From: Syntrophosphaera sp035450685
Lineage (GTDB): Bacteria; Cloacimonadota; Cloacimonadia; Cloacimonadales; Cloacimonadaceae
NCBI GenBank assembly: GCA_035450685.1
Contig: DAOTNF010000020.1
Coordinates: forward strand, 1 to 45,592
Direction: 5' to 3'
DNA length: 45,592 nucleotides
In this document: positions 24,839-33,227 of the stretch, in pieces
How the letters are laid out: every line of letters starts with the position of its first letter
Numbering within the stretch: position 1 is the stretch's first letter
Notes under the pieces: generated by a model
The model's input: the letters and a program-made list of their open reading frames with translations, nothing else
Told to the model about the DNA's origin: nothing
Database searches by the model: none
Position numbers and translations under genes: made by a program

Positions 24839-25035
24839 AGACCGAAGAAATTCGTGAAATGACCATTGACCAGCTTCATTCCCGGCTCGAGGAGTTGAGG
24901 GTGGACCTCTTCAACCTGCGCTTCCAAAAGTCCAAAAACCTGCTGGACAGGGTGGACAGGCTGCGCGAAGCCCGCAGGGAAATCGCCCGCATCAACACCA
25001 TTATCAAAGAAAAAGTGCAAAAGGCAGTGAGGTAA
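24835..25035 (+). CDS. rpmC: 50S ribosomal protein L29
   Basis: 66-residue two-helix protein (KTEEIREMTIDQL, then LFNLRFQKS). It lies near the tunnel exit beside L23, is coupled to rplP by ATGA and is followed three bases later by rpsQ. Confidence 0.95.
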   Translation: MKTEEIREMTIDQLHSRLEELRVDLFNLRFQKSKNLLDRVDRLREARREIARINTIIKEKVQKAVR

Positions 25036-25038
25036 ATC

Positions 25039-25293
25039 GTGGCACAAACCCGCAAAGTAATCAAACAGGGAGTGGTGGTGAGCGACAAGAGCGACAAGAC
25101 CATCGTCGTGAGAGTCCAACGCCAGTACATCCATCCATTATATAAGAAAACCGTGCGCAGTCATAAGAAGTTTATGGCGCACGACGAGAAGAATGACGCC
25201 CATGAGGGAGACGTGGTCCAGATAGCTGAGGCACGCCCCATGAGCGCGCGCAAACGCTGGATTCTGCATAAGATTGTGGAAAGAAGCAAATAA
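25039..25293 (+). CDS. rpsQ: 30S ribosomal protein S17
   Basis: 84 residues, an OB-fold with GVVVSDKSDKTIVVRV and the KFMAHDEKNDAHEGDVV segment. The start codon is GTG, with GAGGTAA upstream at the end of rpmC. Confidence 0.96.
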   Translation: MAQTRKVIKQGVVVSDKSDKTIVVRVQRQYIHPLYKKTVRSHKKFMAHDEKNDAHEGDVVQIAEARPMSARKRWILHKIVERSK

Positions 25294-25305
25294 GGGAGTT
25301 TTGGA

Positions 25306-25674
25306 ATGATTCAAGCCCAGACGATATTGAATATCGCCGATAACTCCGGTGCCAAGAAAGCAATGTGTATCAAAGTGCTTGGCGGCACCAAACGTAAATA
25401 CGCCTCCGTCGGCGACGTTATAGTTGTTGCGATAAAATCCGCCTCACCCGGCGGCAAAGTGAAGAAAGGCAGCGTGGAAAGAGCCGTGATAGTCCGCACC
25501 GCGAAAGAGATTCGCAGGGGTGATGGCACCTATATCCGTTTCGCGGATAACGCCGCCGTGATTATCGATGAAAAACTCGATCCCAAGGGAACCCGTATCT
25601 TCGGACCCGTGGCCCGCGAACTGCGCGAAGCCCAGTATATGAAGATAGTGTCCCTGGCACCGGAAGTGTTGTAG
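25306..25674 (+). CDS. rplN: 50S ribosomal protein L14
   Basis: 122 residues, with the near-universal MIQAQTILNIADNSGAK start and the GTRIFGPVARELR end. It bridges the 50S to the 30S subunit and is the site of RsfS binding. Confidence 0.98.
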   Translation: MIQAQTILNIADNSGAKKAMCIKVLGGTKRKYASVGDVIVVAIKSASPGGKVKKGSVERAVIVRTAKEIRRGDGTYIRFADNAAVIIDEKLDPKGTRIFGPVARELREAQYMKIVSLAPEVL

Positions 25675-25682
25675 GAGAGATG

Positions 25683-26000
25683 ATGTCCGATAAACTGAAA
25701 CTTAAAAAAGGTGATCTGGTCATTGTGATATCCGGGGAAGACAGAGGCCGCAAAGGCCGCGTCCTGAAAGCGTATCCGAAAACCAACCGGGTCATCGTGG
25801 AAAAAGTACATATGATCAAAAAGCATACCAAGCCCTCGCAAAAGAATCCGCAGGGCGGGATCGTGAACAAGGAAGCCCCTGTGCACGCCTCCAACGTGAT
25901 GCTGTTCAACGAAAAGCTTAATACGGTCAGCAAACCTGTATTCGTGGATCGTGCGGGGACCCGCGTCCGCGTCTGCAAAAAGTCTGGCGACGAGCTGTAG
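25683..26000 (+). CDS. rplX: 50S ribosomal protein L24
   Basis: 105 residues. The KOW motif KGDLVIVISGEDRGRKGRV is near residue 9. L24 nucleates 50S assembly. Two ATGs occur in tandem (25680, 25683); the second has better spacing from AGGAGAG and is used here. Confidence 0.95.
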   Translation: MSDKLKLKKGDLVIVISGEDRGRKGRVLKAYPKTNRVIVEKVHMIKKHTKPSQKNPQGGIVNKEAPVHASNVMLFNEKLNTVSKPVFVDRAGTRVRVCKKSGDEL

Positions 26001-26011
26001 GAGAGACGAAG

Positions 26012-26557
26012 ATGAACCGTTTGAAAGAACATTATCAGAAAACAGTCGTCCCGGCCTTGCAAAAGGGCTTTTCCTACAAGAATCCGCATCAGGTGCCACG
26101 TCTGGTAAAAATCGTGGTGAGCATGGGTGTCGGAAGCGCCACCCAAAACAAGGCTATCCTGGACAATGCCGTGAAGGACATGGAACAGATCACCGGCCGC
26201 AAGGCGATCGTGACCAAAGCCCGCAAATCCATATCCAACTTCAAGCTGCGCCAGGGCATGCCGATCGGCTGCAAGGTAACCCTGCGCGGTGAAGTGATGT
26301 ATGAATTTCTGGACAGGCTGATCTCGATCGTGATCCCCCGCCTGCGCGACTTCCACGGCATTCCGGCCGATTCTTTCGACGGCAGGGGAAACTATTCCTT
26401 TGGCCTCAAGGAACAGACCGTGTTTCCGGAAATCGAATATGATAAAGTGGATGCCATCCGCGGCCTGAATATAGCCATCGTCACCACCGCCCACAGCGAC
26501 GACGAGTGCCGCCAGCTCCTCAAAGAGCTTGGCATGCCATTCAAGCGCAACGAGTAA
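26012..26557 (+). CDS. rplE: 50S ribosomal protein L5
   Basis: 181 residues, with the P-site-contacting loop and the RKSISNFKLRQGMPIGCKVTL-type core, and the end LGMPFKRNE. It binds 5S rRNA with L18. Normal length and spacing. Confidence 0.97.
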   Translation: MNRLKEHYQKTVVPALQKGFSYKNPHQVPRLVKIVVSMGVGSATQNKAILDNAVKDMEQITGRKAIVTKARKSISNFKLRQGMPIGCKVTLRGEVMYEFLDRLISIVIPRLRDFHGIPADSFDGRGNYSFGLKEQTVFPEIEYDKVDAIRGLNIAIVTTAHSDDECRQLLKELGMPFKRNE

Positions 26558-26566
26558 GGAGTATAA

Positions 26567-26752
26567 ATGGCAAAGAAATCCCTTATACTGAAACAGCAAA
26601 GAACACCTAAGTTCAAGGTTAGAAAATATAACCGCTGCATGATCTGCGGAAGACCCCGCGCCTACATGCGTGATTTTGGCATGTGCCGCCTTTGTTTCCG
26701 CAAATACGCCTCCGCGGGCCAGATCCCCGGAGTGACCAGAGCCAGCTGGTAA
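26567..26752 (+). CDS. rpsN: 30S ribosomal protein S14, zinc-binding type
   Basis: 61-residue short form (type Z) with two zinc knuckles, CMICGRPR and CRLCFRKYA. The zinc-free long form is not seen in this window. Confidence 0.96.
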   Translation: MAKKSLILKQQRTPKFKVRKYNRCMICGRPRAYMRDFGMCRLCFRKYASAGQIPGVTRASW

Positions 26753-26765
26753 AATGGAGGAATGA

Positions 26766-27179
26766 ATGAGCGTAAGCGATCCGATAGCTGATGCATTGAC
26801 CAAGATCCGCAATGCATATCGTGCCGGACATACGCAGGTGATTGTGAACCACAGCAAACTCATCGAGTCGGTGGTGAAGATCCTCGCTGCAGAGAATTTT
26901 GTGAATAGTGCCCAGGTTCTCGAGAAAGATCCGGAACATAAAATCAATTATAAAAGACTGCTGGTGATCCTGCGTTATACCAACGCCGGAGACCCAGTCA
27001 TGCAGGGTATCGCCAGGATATCCAAACCCGGACGCCGTGTCTATGTCCGGGCAGAAAACATCCCCAGCGTGTATAACAACACTGGCTGTGCCATAATATC
27101 CACCTCACAGGGTGTGATGGTGGATCGCGATGCCAGGCTCAAACGCGTTGGCGGTGAATACATCTGCAAGGTCTGGTAG
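26766..27179 (+). CDS. rpsH: 30S ribosomal protein S8
   Basis: 137 residues, with SDPIADALTKIRNAYRAG at the start and the rRNA-binding STSQGVMVDRDA loop near the end. In E. coli S8 is the repressor of the spc operon. Here no S8 target-like hairpin was recognised before rplE. Confidence 0.96.
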   Translation: MSVSDPIADALTKIRNAYRAGHTQVIVNHSKLIESVVKILAAENFVNSAQVLEKDPEHKINYKRLLVILRYTNAGDPVMQGIARISKPGRRVYVRAENIPSVYNNTGCAIISTSQGVMVDRDARLKRVGGEYICKVW

Positions 27180-27188
27180 GGGGAAAGA

Positions 27189-27761
27189 ATGTCACGAATA
27201 GGTAAAGCCCCCATCAAATTCCCCGCCGGAACCAATGTGGAAGTAAAAGACGGCGTAGTCAAAGTCAAAGGCAAACTGGGCGAGCTTAGCTATACCCTGT
27301 TGCCCGGAATGAGCCTGGAGCTGCATGACGGAGTCATGAACGTGAAACGGGCTGACGAAAGCAGATCCCAGCGCGCCATTCACGGGCTGACCCGCGCCTT
27401 GCTGCAAAATATGGTTACCGGAGTTACCGATGGCTATCAGAAGACCCTGCACGTGATCGGCACCGGATATTCAGCTGAACGGGTGGGACCCTGGTTGAGA
27501 CTTTCTCTGGGATATTCTCACGACATCGTGATGCTGGTTCCGGAAGAATTGACCGTGGAAGCCGAGGCTGTGCCCCGCTCCAAGGGAACCCGCGCCGACC
27601 TGCAGAGTATCATCCGCGTGAAAGGCATCGACAAACAGCTTGTCGGCCACTTCTCTGCAGAGGTCAGATCCTGCCGGCCGCCAGAAAACTACAACGGCAA
27701 AGGCATCCGCTACGAAGACGAACAAGTAACCATCAAAGCCGGTAAGGCCGGAACGAAGTAA
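27189..27761 (+). CDS. rplF: 50S ribosomal protein L6
   Basis: 190 residues, about ten more than usual. The start SRIGKAPIKFPAG and the C-terminal PPENYNGKGIRYEDE motif are canonical. The extra length lies in the second domain near residues 125-145 (RSKGTRADLQSI). Confidence 0.95.
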   Translation: MSRIGKAPIKFPAGTNVEVKDGVVKVKGKLGELSYTLLPGMSLELHDGVMNVKRADESRSQRAIHGLTRALLQNMVTGVTDGYQKTLHVIGTGYSAERVGPWLRLSLGYSHDIVMLVPEELTVEAEAVPRSKGTRADLQSIIRVKGIDKQLVGHFSAEVRSCRPPENYNGKGIRYEDEQVTIKAGKAGTK

Positions 27762-27775
27762 GCGAGGAACAAGAC

Positions 27776-28147
27776 ATGATAACTCAATCCAACATTAGAA
27801 AAACCGCCCTTCGTGAACGCCGCAGGGCTGCCATCCGGAAACGTCTGCACGGAACTGCAGACCGTCCCCGCCTGGTGGTCTTCCGTAGCCTGAAGCATAT
27901 CTATGCCCAGATAATCGACGATACCAAAGGCAAGACCTTGGTTTCATATTCCACCAAGGCCAAGGACGCGGGGATCGCTCCCGGAACCAAGAAGGTGGAG
28001 CAGAGCTTCCAGATCGGCCAAAAGCTTGGCGAAAGAGCTTTGGCCAACGGCATCACCAAAGTTGCCTTTGACCGGGCCGGTTTCAAATATCACGGCCGGG
28101 TGAAAGCTCTGGCCGAAGGCGCCCGCAAAGCCGGACTTGAATTTTAA
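27776..28147 (+). CDS. rplR: 50S ribosomal protein L18
   Basis: 123 residues, with a basic N-terminus, RPRLVVFRSLKHIYAQII and the FDRAGFKYHGRVKALAEGAR end. It binds 5S rRNA beside L5. Confidence 0.97.
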   Translation: MITQSNIRKTALRERRRAAIRKRLHGTADRPRLVVFRSLKHIYAQIIDDTKGKTLVSYSTKAKDAGIAPGTKKVEQSFQIGQKLGERALANGITKVAFDRAGFKYHGRVKALAEGARKAGLEF

Positions 28148-28159
28148 GGGGAGGATAGC

Positions 28160-28681
28160 TTGAATCACGAACGCACTCACAACACAGAAGAAGAAAAATA
28201 CATAGAAAAGATCATCGAAACCAAGCGCGTGGCCAAAGTGGTGAAAGGCGGCCGTAACTTTAGTTTCAGCGCCATAGTCGTCATGGGAGACCGTGAAGGC
28301 AACATCGGCGTGGGAAACGGCAAAGCCAACGAAATCGTGGATGCCATCCGCAAGGCTAAAGACAAGGCCCTCAAAAACATGTTCAGGGTGCCGATCATCA
28401 AGGGAACCATCCCTCACGAGATCATGGCCCGTTATGGAGCCAGCCGCGTGATGATGAAACCTGCCGCCGCCGGTACCGGCGTCATTGCAGGAGGCACGAC
28501 CCGCGCGATCTTTGAAGCGGCCGGGATTGAAAATATCCTGTGCAAATCCCTGGGTTCAAATACCCCCTGCAACGTGGTGAAAGCCACAATCAGCGGGTTG
28601 AAGTCCTTGCGCACCTTGTCCGATATCGCCCGCCTGCGCAACAAGAGCATCTCTGAGATCACCGGCAGGGAGGAGAAATGA
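28160..28681 (+). CDS. rpsE: 30S ribosomal protein S5
   Basis: 173 residues. The double-stranded-RNA-binding part has VKGGRNFSFSAIVVMGD, and the second domain has AGGTTRAIFEAAGIENIL. The start codon is TTG with GGGGAGGA upstream. The stop overlaps the rpmD ATG by four bases. The protein contributes to decoding fidelity. Confidence 0.96.
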   Translation: MNHERTHNTEEEKYIEKIIETKRVAKVVKGGRNFSFSAIVVMGDREGNIGVGNGKANEIVDAIRKAKDKALKNMFRVPIIKGTIPHEIMARYGASRVMMKPAAAGTGVIAGGTTRAIFEAAGIENILCKSLGSNTPCNVVKATISGLKSLRTLSDIARLRNKSISEITGREEK

Positions 28682-28863
28682 AGATCAAGGTTACCCAGAT
28701 ACGCAGCACCATCAATCGCAAGGAAGACCATAAAAGAGTGATCAAGTCCCTGGGGCTTGGCCACCCTGGCAAGAGCCGCGTGCATGAAGATACACCCAGC
28801 ATTCGCGGCATGATTAAAAAAGTATCCTACATGGTTCACGTTGAAGACGTGCAGGGAGAGTAA
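28678..28863 (+). CDS. rpmD: 50S ribosomal protein L30
   Basis: 61 residues, the bacterial short form: KVTQIRSTINRKEDHKR and the SLGLGHPGKSR loop. It is coupled to rpsE by an ATGA overlap and followed by rplO after two bases. Confidence 0.95.
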   Translation: MKIKVTQIRSTINRKEDHKRVIKSLGLGHPGKSRVHEDTPSIRGMIKKVSYMVHVEDVQGE

Positions 28864-28865
28864 TA

Positions 28866-29321
28866 ATGCTGAATCTATCGAATCTTAGCAGACCTGCAGG
28901 CAGAAAAGCCAAAAAACGCCTGGGAAAAGGTGAAGGTTCCGGCTACGGTCAACAGTCCGGACGCGGACACAAGGGTAAGAAAGCCAGGTCTGGTGGAAAT
29001 GTTTCCCCCGGATTTGAAGGCGGCCAGATGCCTATACAACGCCGTCTGCCCAAACGCGGTTTCAAAAATCCATTCCGAGTTAACTATCGCATCCTCAATC
29101 TCTCACGTTTGGTGCATCTCGAAGAGAATGAATTCGATATAGCCAAGCTGGAAATCCTGGGACTGCTGCCCTCCAAGGGCAAAAAAGCCACCTATCCGGT
29201 TAAAGTCCTGGCCAGCGTCACTGAGGATTTCACCAAAACCGTTCACATCAAAGCCAACGCCTTTTCCAAGAGGGCTGTGGAATTGATCGAAAAGAACGGC
29301 GGCAAGGCGGAGGTAGTGTAA
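28866..29321 (+). CDS. rplO: 50S ribosomal protein L15
   Basis: 151 residues. The glycine/basic-rich N-terminus (KKRLGKGEGSGYGQQSGRGH) and the FEGGQMPIQRRLPKRGF segment are typical. The stop lies one base before the secY start. Confidence 0.97.
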   Translation: MLNLSNLSRPAGRKAKKRLGKGEGSGYGQQSGRGHKGKKARSGGNVSPGFEGGQMPIQRRLPKRGFKNPFRVNYRILNLSRLVHLEENEFDIAKLEILGLLPSKGKKATYPVKVLASVTEDFTKTVHIKANAFSKRAVELIEKNGGKAEVV

Positions 29322-29322
29322 T

Positions 29323-30645
29323 TTGTTCAAAACTATCGTGAATATATTCCGGATCCCGGATCTTAAGAACAAGATTCTGTTTACAGCCTTGTTTTTGATC
29401 CTCTACCGCCTGGGCAGCTTTGTCCCAATCCCCGGTGTGGATGCCGGCCAGTTAAAGTCATTTTTCCAGGCCCAAGCCGACAACACCCTCTTCGGGTTGC
29501 TCAACCTGTTTGTGGGTGGAAACTTTGAAAGGGCGTCTGTCTTTGCCCTGGGAATTATGCCCTATATCACGGCCTCGATCGTGATCCAGCTTCTGGGCAG
29601 CATAGTTCCATATTTTGAAAAGCTACGCAAAGAAGGCGCGGACGGCCAGAAGAAGATCAACCAGATTACCCGCTATGGCACTGTGCTGCTGGCTGCCTTC
29701 AACGCTGTGACCATCACGGTTGGCCTTACCGCCATGACCGGCGCCACCGGTCCGGTGGTGGTTAGCCCCAGTTTCCTCTTCCACTTCACCGGCATCGTGA
29801 CCCTGATCACGGGCACCATGATCGTGATGTGGCTGGGTGAGCAGATCACCGAACATGGCATCGGCAACGGAATATCCCTGATCATCTTTGCCGGTATCAT
29901 CACCCGCTATCCCGAGGGATTCGTGCGTATGTTCCAGACTCAGACAGGCATCCGCAGCGTACTGGTGTCTTTGATAGCCGTGGCGGTCATGGTGATAGTG
30001 ACGGCTGCCGTGATCTTTGTGACCGAAGCCATCCGCAAGATACCTGTGCAATATGCCAAACGCATTGTGGGACGCCGTGTTTATGGCGGGCAAAGCACCT
30101 ATATTCCCCTGCGGGTCAACACCGCCGGTGTGATTCCCATCATCTTTGCCCAGTCCATCCTGATGTTTCCCGCCACCCTGATCACCATCATTGGCGGCGG
30201 CACACAACCCAGTGGCTTCCTGAACACCCTGCTGAAGTGGTTCAGTCCCGGGCATGGTGTTTATACCGTGATCTATGTGGCCATGATCATCTTCTTTGCC
30301 TATTTCTACACCTCGATCGTGCTTAACCCCACTGAGATGGCGGAAAATATGGTGAAGTACGGCGGACATATCCCTGGCAAAAAGCCCGGCAAGAAAACCG
30401 CTGAATACATCAGCTCGGTTCTTACCCGGATCACTTTGCCTGGCGCGATCTTCTTCGCCTTCATCGCCCTGTTGCCGGAAATGATGGTCAAGATCTTCAA
30501 CCTGCCTTTCTATTTTGGCGGAACTGGACTTATCATCGTGGTCGGCGTTGCCCTTGACACTCTGCAACAGATCGAATCCCACCTGGTGATGCGCCACTAC
30601 GACGGTTTCATGAAAAAAGGCAAGCTGCACGGCCGCTCAAGTTAA
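29323..30645 (+). CDS. secY: SecY protein translocase channel subunit
   Basis: 440 residues with ten hydrophobic segments. Landmarks are RLGSFVPIPGVD in TM1/plug, GIMPYITASIVIQLL in TM2, and the cytoplasmic loop IPVQYAKRIVGRRVYGG that contacts SecA and ribosome. It forms the inner-membrane channel with SecE and SecG and is driven by SecA, encoded 4.4 kb downstream. The start codon is TTG, with GGCGGAGGT inside rplO. No adk follows, unlike the classic spc operon. Confidence 0.97.
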   Translation: MFKTIVNIFRIPDLKNKILFTALFLILYRLGSFVPIPGVDAGQLKSFFQAQADNTLFGLLNLFVGGNFERASVFALGIMPYITASIVIQLLGSIVPYFEKLRKEGADGQKKINQITRYGTVLLAAFNAVTITVGLTAMTGATGPVVVSPSFLFHFTGIVTLITGTMIVMWLGEQITEHGIGNGISLIIFAGIITRYPEGFVRMFQTQTGIRSVLVSLIAVAVMVIVTAAVIFVTEAIRKIPVQYAKRIVGRRVYGGQSTYIPLRVNTAGVIPIIFAQSILMFPATLITIIGGGTQPSGFLNTLLKWFSPGHGVYTVIYVAMIIFFAYFYTSIVLNPTEMAENMVKYGGHIPGKKPGKKTAEYISSVLTRITLPGAIFFAFIALLPEMMVKIFNLPFYFGGTGLIIVVGVALDTLQQIESHLVMRHYDGFMKKGKLHGRSS

Positions 30646-30646
30646 G

Positions 30647-31405
30647 ATGATATTCATCAAGTCTCCTTCCGAAATTGACAAGATACGCGCCAGTTGCCGC
30701 ATCATCGGCGAGCTCTTGGATGCCCTTGGCTCCAGGATAGTTCCCGGTGTCAGCACCTTAGAGCTGGATGCCTTCGCGGAGGACTTTATCCTCTCCCGCG
30801 GTGGGCGGCCAGCTTTCAAGGGCTACACGGTGCCTGGCCTGAAACCCTTTCCGGGAACGCTCTGTACCTCCCTCAATTCCGGGATTGTGCATGGAATTCC
30901 TTCCCGGGAAGCGGTCTTGCGCGAAGGAGATATCATAGGTATCGATGTTGGCGTTGTGAAGGACGGTTACTATGGCGACGCCGCCCGCAGCTACGCGGTC
31001 GGAAAGATCTCTGCTGCCGCGCAGAATCTGCTTGACGTGACCCGGGAATCCCTACAATTGGGGATTTCTGCCGCCCTGCCGGGCAACCGGGTGGGTGACG
31101 TCTCCCACGCCATCGGTTCATACGTTGGCCGGATGGGATATTTTGTGGCTGACAACCTTACGGGACACGGGGTTGGCCGGGCTTTGCATGAAGAACCCAT
31201 GATACCCAACAGCGGCACAGCAGGCCGCGGCCCCCGTTTGAAAGCAGGCATGACACTGGCCATCGAACCCATGGTCAATATCGGTACAAACCGTGTGAAG
31301 GAATCCGGCTGGGAGTTTTTTGCCGCGGATGGAAGCCTGTCGGCTCATTTTGAACACACCATCCTGGTCACGGATTCCCAACCTGAAATCTTAACTTTGG
31401 CATGA
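30647..31405 (+). CDS. map: type I methionine aminopeptidase
   Basis: 252 residues. The five metal ligands are visible in order: two Asp in IDVGVVKDGYYGDAAR, His in LTGHGVGRALHEEP, Glu in AIEPMVN and Glu in FEHTIL; the substrate His is in GIVHGIPS. It removes initiator methionine from new proteins. The ATG comes one base after the secY stop and has a weak ribosome-binding site, so it is probably coupled. Confidence 0.97.
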   Translation: MIFIKSPSEIDKIRASCRIIGELLDALGSRIVPGVSTLELDAFAEDFILSRGGRPAFKGYTVPGLKPFPGTLCTSLNSGIVHGIPSREAVLREGDIIGIDVGVVKDGYYGDAARSYAVGKISAAAQNLLDVTRESLQLGISAALPGNRVGDVSHAIGSYVGRMGYFVADNLTGHGVGRALHEEPMIPNSGTAGRGPRLKAGMTLAIEPMVNIGTNRVKESGWEFFAADGSLSAHFEHTILVTDSQPEILTLA

Positions 31406-31417
31406 GGAGTGTAACGC

Positions 31418-31636
31418 ATGAGTAAATCCGGCGTGATTGAGGTGGAAGGGGTCGTCACTGAAGCCCTTCCCAACACGACTTTCCGCGTTCAGCTGGAAAA
31501 CGGCCACGAAATCCTGGCCCACAGTTCCGGCAAAATGCGCATGAACTATATCAGAATTCTGCCCGGAGACAAGGTCAAGGTCGAGCTTTCTCCCTACGAC
31601 CTTACCCGCGGCAGGATCACATACCGCTATAAATAA
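31418..31636 (+). CDS. infA: translation initiation factor IF-1
   Basis: 72 residues, an OB-fold: IEVEGVVTEALPNTTFRVQL, the HSSGKMRMNYIRILPGDKV core and the LTRGRITYRYK end. It has the classic position between map and rpmJ. Start with TGAGGAGT upstream. Confidence 0.98.
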   Translation: MSKSGVIEVEGVVTEALPNTTFRVQLENGHEILAHSSGKMRMNYIRILPGDKVKVELSPYDLTRGRITYRYK

Positions 31637-31639
31637 ATG

Positions 31640-31667
31640 TTGCATGCAGTGTTAGCACTAGATGCAA
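31640..31667 (+). promoter_or_regulatory. hairpin between infA and rpmJ
   Basis: TTGCAT/ATGCAA and AGTG/CACT arms stack around a 2x2 internal loop and a 4-base loop. No T run follows, so it is not a terminator. It ends exactly at the AAGGAG site of rpmJ and could affect translation or mRNA processing there. Confidence 0.45.
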
Positions 31668-31677
31668 GGAGATCATA

Positions 31678-31794
31678 ATGAAAGTGAGATCATCTGTTCG
31701 AATAGTCTGCAAAGACTGTCGTATCATCAAGCGTCACGGAGTGATCCGTGTAATCTGCAGCTCTAACCCCAAACATAAACAGAGACAGGGTTAA
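31678..31794 (+). CDS. rpmJ: 50S ribosomal protein L36, zinc-binding type
   Basis: 38 residues: MKVRSSVRIVCKDCRIIKRH, then VIRVICSSNPKHKQRQG. The three Cys and the His form the zinc site of the C+ form. It has a good AAGGAGATCATA site and is followed by rpsM after 11 bases. Confidence 0.97.
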   Translation: MKVRSSVRIVCKDCRIIKRHGVIRVICSSNPKHKQRQG

Positions 31795-31805
31795 GGAGGA
31801 CCAAC

Positions 31806-32174
31806 TTGGCACATATTGCAGGTATTGAAATTCCCAAAAACAAACGCCTGTTCATTGGTCTGACCTACATTTACGGTATCGGCTTGACTACTGCCAAAAA
31901 GATCTGTCAAAAAGCCAATATCGACGAAATGAAAAAGGTGGAAGATCTTACGGTGGAAGAGGAAAAAACCATCCGCGACATCGTCCAGAACGACTATGTT
32001 GTGGAGGGAGCCCTTCGCACCCAAGTTGCCATGAGCATCAAACGCCTTATGGAAATTGGCTGCTATCGCGGCATGCGCCACAGACGCGGACTTCCTGTCC
32101 GTGGACAGCGCACCCACACCAATGCCCGCACCCGCAAGGGACCCCGCGCCGGCGCCATTAAAAAGAAGAAATAG
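31806..32174 (+). CDS. rpsM: 30S ribosomal protein S13
   Basis: 122 residues with IAGIEIPKNKRLFIGLTYIYG, the RGMRHRRGLPVRGQRTHTN segment and a basic GAIKKKK tail. It starts with TTG directly after GGAGGACCAAC, the only codon that gives the family N-terminus. Confidence 0.97.
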   Translation: MAHIAGIEIPKNKRLFIGLTYIYGIGLTTAKKICQKANIDEMKKVEDLTVEEEKTIRDIVQNDYVVEGALRTQVAMSIKRLMEIGCYRGMRHRRGLPVRGQRTHTNARTRKGPRAGAIKKKK

Positions 32175-32185
32175 GAGAAACACAA

Positions 32186-32572
32186 ATGGCAAAGAAAACC
32201 AGAACCAAGAAAAAACGCGTCCGTCTTGCCTTTGACGAGGGAATCGTATTTGTGCACTCCAGCTTCAACAATACCATCATTTCCCTCGCCGACCGCGCAG
32301 GCAACGTTCTGGCCTGGTCCAGTGGCGGAAAGATAGGCAACAAGGGCTCCCGCAAGGCCACTCCCTATGCCGCCCAGATGGCCGCCACCGAAGTGGCGAA
32401 AGCAGGACTGGAAATGGGTATTACCCGCGTGAGCGTGATTGTGAAAGGCCCCGGCGGTGGAAGAGAATCCACCATCCGTGCGGTCAACGCGGCTGGAGTC
32501 AAAGTGACCATGATCAAGGACGCCACCCCGCTCCCACACAACGGCTGCCGTCCACCCAAAACCAGGATATAA
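32186..32572 (+). CDS. rpsK: 30S ribosomal protein S11
   Basis: 128 residues: VFVHSSFNNTIISLADRAGN, then KGPGGGRESTIRAVNAAGV and the HNGCRPPKTRI end. It lies in the 30S platform near the mRNA exit. Confidence 0.98.
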   Translation: MAKKTRTKKKRVRLAFDEGIVFVHSSFNNTIISLADRAGNVLAWSSGGKIGNKGSRKATPYAAQMAATEVAKAGLEMGITRVSVIVKGPGGGRESTIRAVNAAGVKVTMIKDATPLPHNGCRPPKTRI

Positions 32573-32584
32573 GGAGAGGAGATT

Positions 32585-33202
32585 ATGGCCAGATATACCG
32601 GACCCCGCGCGAAGCTATGCCGCAAATTTGGAGAGAACATCTTCGGCACAGCCAAGTATGACAAGATACTGAACAAGCGTAAGTTCCCTCCCGGACAACA
32701 TGGCAGGACCATGCGCCGTAAACCAAGCGACTATAGCATCCACCTGCGCGAAAAGCAAAAAATGAGAAACATCTATTGTCTGCTCGAAAAACAATTCAGC
32801 AATTACTTTGTGAAAGCCTCAAAGATGGGCGGCGTCACAGGCGACAACCTCCTGGTACTTCTGGAAAGAAGACTGGACAACACCGTCTATCGCCTTGGCT
32901 TCGCCACCACCAGAATGCAGGCTCGCCAGTTTGTAAACCATGGCCATTTCATGGTCAACGGCAGGAAAGTGGACATCCCGTCCTTTCTGTGCAAAGCCGG
33001 CGATATCATTGAAGTGCGTCCCGGCAGCCGCAGCATGAAAATGCTCACCGACGCCATGGATAACACCGAAACCACTTCTCCCTATTCCTGGCTCACCGTG
33101 GATAAAGAGAACATGCGCGGCCAGTTTGAGACCATTCCAGCCGCCGCAGATATCCCCAATACCGTGGATCTGCGCCTCATCGTTGAGTTCTACTCCAAAT
33201 AA
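32585..33202 (+). CDS. rpsD: 30S ribosomal protein S4, zinc-free form
   Basis: 205 residues with the S4 RNA-binding domain near residues 95-155 (LERRLDNTVYRLGFA, HGHFMVNGRKVDIPS). The N-terminal cysteine cluster of the zinc form is missing; only one Cys remains (AKLCRKFG). Start after AGGAGAGGAGATT. Confidence 0.97.
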   Translation: MARYTGPRAKLCRKFGENIFGTAKYDKILNKRKFPPGQHGRTMRRKPSDYSIHLREKQKMRNIYCLLEKQFSNYFVKASKMGGVTGDNLLVLLERRLDNTVYRLGFATTRMQARQFVNHGHFMVNGRKVDIPSFLCKAGDIIEVRPGSRSMKMLTDAMDNTETTSPYSWLTVDKENMRGQFETIPAAADIPNTVDLRLIVEFYSK

Positions 33203-33227
33203 TAGCTGAATCAAGCGAGGAGTCTAT

